Shown here: positions 16,301 to 21,238 of the stretch, piece after piece
Position numbering within the stretch: the stretch's first letter is position 1
Layout: each line of letters begins with the position of its first letter
IMG/VR virus record: IMGVR_UViG_3300028610_002058
Span: 1-21,238 of that record
Direction: 5' to 3' (one strand)
Origin: a virus
DNA length: 21,238 nt
Notes under the pieces: generated by a model
Databases searched by the model: none
Told to the model about the DNA's origin: nothing
Seen by the model: the letters and a program-made list of their open reading frames with translations, nothing else
Translations under genes and position numbers: made by a program

Positions 16301-19300
16301 TGAAATAAAGGCGACTGTTGAGGCCGGTTCTTTGGCCGAAACAGAGAGCCGTATTTCAGAATCTCGGGAGTCTGAGCTGAGCACTACGGAAATACAAACT
16401 GCAGAGACAGATGTCGAGGCGTCAGCCGAGACCCAAGTCAAAGACGGGACCCCCGTCCCGGCTTTGCTGTCCCAAGAGAAAGATAGAGCGTCCGACGCTA
16501 CCGAGCAGCAAGCCGAGCCGAAGGCAAAGGCGCCCGCTGCGGAGGTAGCTGAGGACGTAGATGCGGAGATTGAAGAGATAATCTCTGCAGATTCTGCGGA
16601 GAATATTCAGGAAGAAGAGGAATTCATTATTCCGGGCATAAACGGGCCTGTAATAGAGCCAACTACCCAAACTGATACATTGGCTGCCTCAGAAGAAGAA
16701 ACGGGCGTAGAGGAGCCTACAGAGCCTTCAGAACCCATAAAATTGGATGAAGCAGACTTAGAGAAAGCACGGATCACGGCAGAAGAGATTCAGAGCCTTT
16801 TAAAAGAAGAAAATGTAACTCTGGATGATATTTCTTTTACCAGTGAAAATACACAAGAACAGTTTTTACAAAAGGTAGAAGAATTTGATGGGGATATTCG
16901 TTTAGCTGCGGAAGATTTTCTAACTCGTTTGGAAGTTACACATGGTGAAAGCGTCATCAGGTCTCCAACTAATCGAGTAAATGAGGAAATAGAAACTGAA
17001 TTAATAGAGTCTACTCAGACTTTACTGAGTGGTAAAAAGTTAAAACCTACACTAATTAATCGTTTAAGTAACAGTGTTGACTTTATATCTGAGCCACTAG
17101 TACGACATTTAGCTGCATTAGTGGGTCGGAATAAACTTCCAACATCTAATTGGACAGAAAAACAGCTATTAGATACGAGAAATGACCTTAAAGCACGGTT
17201 TATCCAGCTTAAACTTCCGACTCAGATCTTACAAGGTATACAAAATAGTCGGGAAACAGTGAATTCTCTACTTGCTGCTGTCCCGAATGTATTCTCTACG
17301 TTGAATGAGCGAGGTACTAGGTCTAAATTCTACAGAGATATTGATGCAAGCTTCAAAGAACGCCAAGGATTCAATGGAGTTATAAATTTTGTTAATAACT
17401 TTGTAGTAACTTTTAATGATCTTCATCTAGGATTGTTAAATGATTTAGAAAATCCAAATAGTCCCTTTAACAAGGCAAATAGGGGAGCAGAAGGTGCTGC
17501 TATCGCACGAAGACTGCAGGAATACAGTTTACAATTCTTATTTCAAGCAGAGAATGGGGAAATAGATGAGAACTTCGCTACTATTATGGCGCTTGAAGCG
17601 GGTAATTGGTTAGTAGGAAATGGTGCTGGCACAGTTAATAAGACAAATGATTCAATTAACAGTCTCTTAGGTCGCTCATCTGGAGTTGAAATTACTAACT
17701 GGGAGAGAGAACGCTTTGGAAATGGCACTCTTGCCACTACAGTTATCACAAACATTGGTAATAGAGTACTTAGACAAGCAAATATTGCACTTAAGAACAA
17801 AGTTGACCTAGATCCACTGTTTGAAGAAAAATTAGCAGTTTCTATCGGTACTATGGTAGTTAGTACCTTAAAGAAGATGGATAGAGTAGAATTACATCCT
17901 ATTGAAGTTGGGTTGCGAACTAATCTTAGTAATCAGGTTGTTGATACGGCTGTTAATCCGAAAACCATAATGTACTTAATACACAACAAAACACAAAGTA
18001 CGGATCCAAATCAGGTAGGGTTTTATCAGGAAGCTGTAATTAACGAACAATTGAGAACTCAATTTCAGCAAGCCCGGCGACTTATGCGGGATGTCTTCTC
18101 TATTGATGCATATCAACGAGGACCGTCTGATAGCGCTCCGCCTGGGCCCACACATTATCAACATAGTTCAAGAGCTGCTCCTGTAAAACATACAAAGAAT
18201 TTGGAAAAAAATTCCAAACACCCATGGCGCCTTATTCCGTCGCATATTAAAGAATTTAATACGTGGACGAAAGAGCGTATGTTACAGGTCATGGGACAAA
18301 AGACTGAACAACAAATTGAAACGACTATTCATATTGATCATCGCTCTTCTATTGAATCTAAAAATGCACGGAATATTAGGTCTTACAATGATTTAACCCA
18401 TGCTATTAATGAATGGGGTACTGATGAATTTTATTTTGGACATCTTTTAATCAGCACTGGGCGTAATATGATCGATAGCAATATGATCAATCCTCAGGGT
18501 GATAAATTACACCGAGCCACAATGAGCATGTCAACCCATGCCATTACTTTAAAGTCCACAAGCTTACGTCCTCAAGGTATTAATCACACAAACTTGAATA
18601 AATTTAAGAGTGGATTAGCATTTGCTTTAGATATTGATTCCAGTGTTTTAACCACAGATGAAGTTATTACGGCTTTTGATGCTCGAATTAACAGTGAAGA
18701 TTATCAAGCAGCTTTGACAATAATGAGAGCAGAGCGAGCTGAAGGTGTTCAGTATACAAAAGAAGAGATGGATACTATTGCTCTTGTCTTGAGTGAAGAT
18801 GATGGACCCACGTCACTTATGGCGTTACGTGCTTGGGCAGATCTGTTAAGAGCGGGTGATCAGAATAAAAGACAAGTAACAGTCACTGCACCAGATGAAG
18901 CTGATGGTAAGACCAACGGGTATACTTCATTGTCCATGCAAATTGTACCGAATAATAGAAGTATTCTAAATACACTCGTGAGTCAGTATCAAGCAGGTGG
19001 TATTTTCTTCCGCAGGGATATTTACAAAGAGTATCCTGATTTTGCTGGAGAAAAAGGTACTAATGATAATTATCAGCAAGTTATTAAGGAGATGGAAAAA
19101 ATTGTAGAGGCCATGCGTAACGGTCAGAAGATTGTTCTACAGAATCCGCCTTTAGATAATTTTGGAAAAGAATTACCAGTATTGCCCGATCGTCGACTTA
19201 ATTTTGATCCTATTGGTTCAATAGAGAGGAATGTATTCATTCATTTGGATCGAAGCTTTGCAAAGTCACCATTGATGATTGGAGCATATGGTTCACAATA

Positions 19301-21238
19301 TCAATCAATTCGTAAAGCCAAAGCGGAAGATCAAGTTAGGGAAGCTAAAACAGAATTAGCTCTCGCAGGTGGGGAAGTTGTTACTGAAGAAAATTTGGAA
19401 GAGGCAAAGAAAGCTTATGCTATTCTATTAACTCGAAACCAGATTGTGGCACAAACCGGTCAAGGTAAAGAAACAAATGGCCAAGTAATGTATGAAGAAC
19501 GCTTAGCTTCCATGGCCAATATTACAACAGTAGAAGCTTTTTACAAACTCCGAACTTCACATAAAATACCGGTTCAATTTTGGACAGAATATAGCATAGC
19601 AACAGATATGTTATTCGGTCATGCCTTACAGGCTGACTTAGAAGTCCGTATGATGGGTTTTTATGATCTACGTAATGATTTGAATGATGCAGCCTGGCTG
19701 GCCAATAGAATATTTGTATCTGATTATAAACGGAGAGTGGCTCATTTTGAAAAAAGAAATGACGCTTTTCTTTCAGAAAAAGATCGTCAAACAATCCTTC
19801 GCAGTATGCGGAAACAAGGATTATTTCCAATTGTTAAATCGGCATTGTCCAACACAATTGAAGATGGTATTGAATTAACCAATTTCCAAAGAGAACCTAT
19901 TGATATCAAGGCTGCTCGTGGTAGATCTTATTTTTCAGAAAAAGAACAAATTAGTGATACTGGATATCGCACTGATGGTAGTAGTTTTACTCCATCCTCA
20001 ACTCATTCATTGACATCTGCTGTGACCACACCGACTCCTAATGCAGAAGTAGGCGTACGTGCAGTTGTAAATTTAATCTTATCTTCCGATGGTAGTGTTA
20101 TGAGCAATACCATGGGTCAATATGCTGCCCTGGGATTACATGATGCTATATATATGAGCCCAGAAACAGTGGATGAAGCAGGTACCTTTGCAAATCAACA
20201 GTTTGCTGAGGTTCATGAAAATTGGAATATGCCTGCAGAGATATTAGTGACTTTAGAAAGAATGTTACGGTTGATCGCAAAGAAAGATTCACGCCTCTCT
20301 GAAGCTGATAAGATAGAAATCTACCAAGATTTTCTAGCACATCGTACTAGGTTTGGCACTGTAGCAAAAACAGATACAACCCCGCCTATTATTTCTTTTA
20401 ACACATGGATTGCAGACTTAAGGACAGCTATTGATGAAAATACGGAAGGGCGGAAAAAACTCCATCAGCAAATTTCCCATGTGGCTAACTTTGCTAAAGA
20501 AGGGACCTCTCACTCAGTTTCCGATGCTACGGGGACGACAGTCCCAGTCAAAACACCGGAACTTGCGGAAGCGGCGGAGACGTGGAGAGCCGGATTAAAA
20601 CAGTTACAGGTAGAAGAACAAGAACGAGCTTGGACTGTTAAAAAAGATGCCATTATTGTTAAATTACATACTGCTATTCATAATGACGGGAATACAGATG
20701 ACATACTCCGGGATTGGTTTACTGCTACAGACAATATGTATCAGCCCAATGCTGAACATGTCTTAGATGTCTTATTTGGCGCCTACCAAGATTTATTTAA
20801 TGAAGATACGGATATTACACGTCTACGTGAATTGATCAATGTTACCCGAGCACAGCTTACTCTCCCAGATGGTATAACCGGTGAACCTCGAGCCATTCAA
20901 GTGAAAATGGCTGATTCTGCGGATATGGGAGTCACTGATGGTCGATACGATCCAGATGCTGGCATTATTTTCCTACGCAGTGATGCACGTAATTATATGG
21001 ATACACTGATGCATGAGATTGTACATGCCAGTGATGTTCGTGCATTAGAAAATCTGAGGAACGAAAAAGAAGAGGATTTCAATCAACTCTTAAAAGAATC
21101 TTTGACTTGGGCCCGGAGGAATGTCGCCGCTGCTGACGGCACCGCTGCAAGACTCGCTTCTCTCACCATTCTTAATACAGAAGATGACGTGTGGGCGGTT
21201 GCTGAATACATAGCCTGGTTAAATACGTCCCTGGAAGT
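13362..21238 (+). CDS. Giant virion-encapsidated RNA polymerase, N4 gp50-like, multidomain (3' partial)
   Basis: The frame is open for 2625 codons to the right edge. In N4 this protein is packaged, ejected with the DNA, and transcribes early genes from single-stranded hairpin promoters. T7-type motifs appear in order: STGR (R1701) followed by NPQG (1710-1713), motif A DGKTNG (D1848), motif B RSFAK...AYG (R1964, K1968, Y1976) and motif C LHDAI (D2261). The +4/+8 spacing in motif B equals that of T7 (R627, K631, Y639). The first position of the usual D/TxxGR is Ile (I1697). N-terminal to the core are a nuclease-like domain (44-194), a Gly/Ala-rich hydrophobic region (about 320-605) and an acidic linker (about 950-1140). 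C-terminal to it is a zincin-like domain. N4's polymerase core starts near residue 998 of about 3500; here the catalytic Asp lies about 290 residues further in. There is no clear ribosome site, so coupling to the upstream gene is likely. Confidence 0.95.
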   Translation, partial: MPSVYDRLAGISGKNIDDTLASKKQSIANTQNARARRLDPSYTIFDPDEWIKPLDGDTLVHKTQFTTDGKPLTMRFALPAGQTYDTFEIKKDQIPEGRPGHDPYADNPRRADFHREALALQLGKDFDDISNQDLYNAGIAQHQRLIDGIESLRGQPMRLDRKGDKYGRALGRFENPDALKEISGGVQAGYTSPFNAQEQVADFLEDPSNFVKPQDRSLVEAMFQDSPVGFVGTIATVANTIAQFVAIGQSVASGKSVPPELNQFFENNRDRIKNAKEHFSTNSKNFRERMDAKEKQFLQEPLYNARVVKFSEEHPNALDGTIAFLAGIAEYGDRLEYLYENPGRILDASAESLPYMLGIGVIGKVSAKVASEAIGRGLANRLVKEGATNKNAIAVATEYLASKAGKAAVEKASSRAGILAIASSEAAMNAAEVYGQVAVMTPEELAGSERYTKLRGQNLSHEAARDILAKEAFNKIFYWNFAVAGFASKFSGAGAWESQLLRQFTNKTKKGFLRRTGNLVGESFKAGGREFVEESIQSGAGEALSQRGREETTGVQVGPGVGAATAEGGVVGFASGLGLSGAARMGAGFSKGFIKTTKNLNKKINEDIGAATENVTVIGADGAVGGGVNVDSTIKTEKQENVYQPEEHIKRMLQDSETAETTDEEASHLFIDMQRHWGEFKKQATDEEIATLEGSVERFFDEAYVALNTKAIELTKEFSQEELFADPDKKAIIMAAAKYAGFQNPDTNSKMGQYLNAVRVTQATLETAQETADANEEILLAQGTSKENINRVIEEKMGYGVEGQLGLNGHVIRIEGAVLEGNSEEYSRFDRVLGNFIISQVRKLKASNELLERVTNIKDNETVAGIEEEIKEQFKLNQKITYKPQQGTNKNTGLFGFIALQTSELAEMGAVRQTLADQAVIEFEGLNEHSLQIAQQPIPGADLAQLQEAFESFLTIPSETSVDETAPAGEETQVEDSQGPEIKATVEAGSLAETESRISESRESELSTTEIQTAETDVEASAETQVKDGTPVPALLSQEKDRASDATEQQAEPKAKAPAAEVAEDVDAEIEEIISADSAENIQEEEEFIIPGINGPVIEPTTQTDTLAASEEETGVEEPTEPSEPIKLDEADLEKARITAEEIQSLLKEENVTLDDISFTSENTQEQFLQKVEEFDGDIRLAAEDFLTRLEVTHGESVIRSPTNRVNEEIETELIESTQTLLSGKKLKPTLINRLSNSVDFISEPLVRHLAALVGRNKLPTSNWTEKQLLDTRNDLKARFIQLKLPTQILQGIQNSRETVNSLLAAVPNVFSTLNERGTRSKFYRDIDASFKERQGFNGVINFVNNFVVTFNDLHLGLLNDLENPNSPFNKANRGAEGAAIARRLQEYSLQFLFQAENGEIDENFATIMALEAGNWLVGNGAGTVNKTNDSINSLLGRSSGVEITNWERERFGNGTLATTVITNIGNRVLRQANIALKNKVDLDPLFEEKLAVSIGTMVVSTLKKMDRVELHPIEVGLRTNLSNQVVDTAVNPKTIMYLIHNKTQSTDPNQVGFYQEAVINEQLRTQFQQARRLMRDVFSIDAYQRGPSDSAPPGPTHYQHSSRAAPVKHTKNLEKNSKHPWRLIPSHIKEFNTWTKERMLQVMGQKTEQQIETTIHIDHRSSIESKNARNIRSYNDLTHAINEWGTDEFYFGHLLISTGRNMIDSNMINPQGDKLHRATMSMSTHAITLKSTSLRPQGINHTNLNKFKSGLAFALDIDSSVLTTDEVITAFDARINSEDYQAALTIMRAERAEGVQYTKEEMDTIALVLSEDDGPTSLMALRAWADLLRAGDQNKRQVTVTAPDEADGKTNGYTSLSMQIVPNNRSILNTLVSQYQAGGIFFRRDIYKEYPDFAGEKGTNDNYQQVIKEMEKIVEAMRNGQKIVLQNPPLDNFGKELPVLPDRRLNFDPIGSIERNVFIHLDRSFAKSPLMIGAYGSQYQSIRKAKAEDQVREAKTELALAGGEVVTEENLEEAKKAYAILLTRNQIVAQTGQGKETNGQVMYEERLASMANITTVEAFYKLRTSHKIPVQFWTEYSIATDMLFGHALQADLEVRMMGFYDLRNDLNDAAWLANRIFVSDYKRRVAHFEKRNDAFLSEKDRQTILRSMRKQGLFPIVKSALSNTIEDGIELTNFQREPIDIKAARGRSYFSEKEQISDTGYRTDGSSFTPSSTHSLTSAVTTPTPNAEVGVRAVVNLILSSDGSVMSNTMGQYAALGLHDAIYMSPETVDEAGTFANQQFAEVHENWNMPAEILVTLERMLRLIAKKDSRLSEADKIEIYQDFLAHRTRFGTVAKTDTTPPIISFNTWIADLRTAIDENTEGRKKLHQQISHVANFAKEGTSHSVSDATGTTVPVKTPELAEAAETWRAGLKQLQVEEQERAWTVKKDAIIVKLHTAIHNDGNTDDILRDWFTATDNMYQPNAEHVLDVLFGAYQDLFNEDTDITRLRELINVTRAQLTLPDGITGEPRAIQVKMADSADMGVTDGRYDPDAGIIFLRSDARNYMDTLMHEIVHASDVRALENLRNEKEEDFNQLLKESLTWARRNVAAADGTAARLASLTILNTEDDVWAVAEYIAWLNTSLE
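13491..13943 (+). other. Staphylococcal-nuclease-like (TNase) domain in vRNAP N-terminus
   Basis: Residues about 44-194 match the order of landmarks of thermonuclease domains. DGDT (55-58) corresponds to nuclease D19-T22, GKPLTMRF (69-76) to GQPMTFR with R35, and DTFE (85-88) to DTPE with D40 and E43. FHREA (113-117) corresponds to the conserved GPEA helix, RGQPMRL (153-159) to the following strand, and DKYGRALG (164-171) to DKYGRGLA with R87; then GGVQAGYT resembles the QGLAKVAY tail. All three residue types of the active site (Asp pair, Arg pair, Glu) are present. The spacing is looser than in the 149-residue S. aureus enzyme, with a 4-residue insertion before R75 and a longer stretch before the DKYGR block. 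The domain call is inference from motifs, not a search. Confidence 0.6.
14940..15140 (+). other. Gly/Ala-rich membrane-active-looking segment of vRNAP
   Basis: Residues about 527-593 combine an amphipathic E-rich helix (REFVEESIQSGAGEALSQ) with a Gly/Ala/Val-rich, glycine-zipper-like hydrophobic run (GVGAATAEGGVVGFASGLGL). Other hydrophobic patches lie upstream (YMLGIGVIGKV near 365). Such helices are common in ejected internal virion proteins and large polyvalent phage proteins and may contact or cross the host membrane during entry; this is inferred. Confidence 0.45.
16229..16760 (+). repeat. GC-rich acidic linker with internal duplication in vRNAP
   Basis: This stretch encodes roughly residues 957-1133, a disordered Glu/Ala/Ser/Thr/Pro-rich linker just ahead of the polymerase region. 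It is clearly more GC-rich than the flanking polymerase sequence. A 15-nt word, ACCCAAGTCGAAGAC at 16275-16289, recurs with one change at 16431-16445, an offset of 156 nt (52 codons), so ETQVED and ETQVKD are copies in the same frame. Each copy is preceded by a similar GCCG-GAG stretch. Confidence 0.75.
18423..20250 (+). other. T7/N4-type RNA polymerase catalytic core of vRNAP
   Basis: This span holds all catalytic motifs. The promoter/template-contacting GR block (ISTGRNMIDSNMINPQG) aligns with T7 DWRGRVYAVSMFNPQG without gaps. Motif A is DGKTNGY (T7 DGSCSGI) with metal-binding D1848. Motif B is RSFAKSPLMIGAYGS (T7 RPVTKRSVMTLAYGS). Motif C is HDAIYMSPE (T7 HDSFGTIPA) with metal-binding D2261. 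The distance between the two Asp residues is 413, close to the 392 of N4 (D559 to D951 in mini-vRNAP). No catalytic residue is missing, so an active enzyme is expected. Confidence 0.93.
20889..21238 (+). other. Zincin metallopeptidase-like domain downstream of polymerase core
   Basis: Residues about 2510 to the window edge contain GRYDPDAGIIFL, then YMDTLMHEIVHASD. HEIVH is a zinc-binding HExxH with H2551, catalytic E2552 and H2555. About 60 residues on, VWAVAEYIAWL offers E2615 as a possible third (gluzincin-type) ligand; D2558 is an alternative metzincin/aspzincin-like ligand. A strand with an Asp/Gly turn before the HExxH helix is the usual layout of zincins in large phage polyvalent proteins. 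The domain may continue past the window. Confidence 0.6.

Overview
This window is a piece of an N4-like podovirus genome (Schitoviridae-type), or of a prophage or metagenome contig derived from one. All genes lie on the + strand, tightly packed with short gaps or 1-4 nt overlaps, and by eye the GC content is in the low forties. No tRNA, CRISPR array, insertion sequence or integrase was seen, and no stretch over about 90 bases lacks a gene. The strongest evidence for the family is the gene order: portal, small conserved protein, acidic scaffold-like protein, major capsid protein, three further virion proteins, two small internal virion proteins, and then a giant open reading frame with the signature motifs of the N4 virion RNA polymerase. 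The host cannot be named; known relatives infect Gram-negative Proteobacteria.

Layout. (1) 1-1140: the end of one gene and a complete gene for surface or tail-appendage proteins, the second with a LamG/concanavalin-like look. (2) 1137-2055: a lysis pair, an M15-type metallopeptidase endolysin and a holin-like membrane protein, placed between appendage genes and portal as N4 places its lysis genes. (3) 2093-7435: the head-building block of portal, 123-aa protein, scaffold-like protein and major capsid protein, closed by a strong 11-bp hairpin at 7454-7479. (4) 7519-13356: five virion genes, including an 823-aa protein with a membrane-spanning region near its C-terminus and small proteins probably carried inside the head. 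(5) 13362-21238: a single open frame of at least 2625 residues that runs off the right edge.

The most interesting object is that giant protein. In its middle it has T7-type polymerase motifs with the spacing of T7 and N4 RNA polymerase: a GR...NPQG block, motif A with D1848, motif B R1964/K1968/Y1976 and motif C H2260-D2261. Outside the polymerase it appears to carry two more enzyme-like domains: an N-terminal staphylococcal-nuclease-like domain (DGDT, TMRF, DTFE and DKYGR motifs, residues about 44-194) and a zincin metallopeptidase-like domain after the polymerase (HEIVH at 2551-2555, possible third ligand E2615). Between nuclease and polymerase lie a Gly/Ala-rich hydrophobic region and a GC-rich acidic linker with an internal duplication. 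If correct, a single protein ejected with the DNA would combine nuclease-like, membrane-interacting, transcribing and peptidase-like parts.

How the genes probably work together: portal, 123-aa protein, scaffold and capsid protein build the procapsid; the five following proteins complete the neck, the tail or the ejected core; the giant polymerase is packaged and enters the cell with the DNA to transcribe early genes from hairpin promoters; the peptidase and holin release progeny. Functions of the smaller virion proteins rest on gene order and overall character only.
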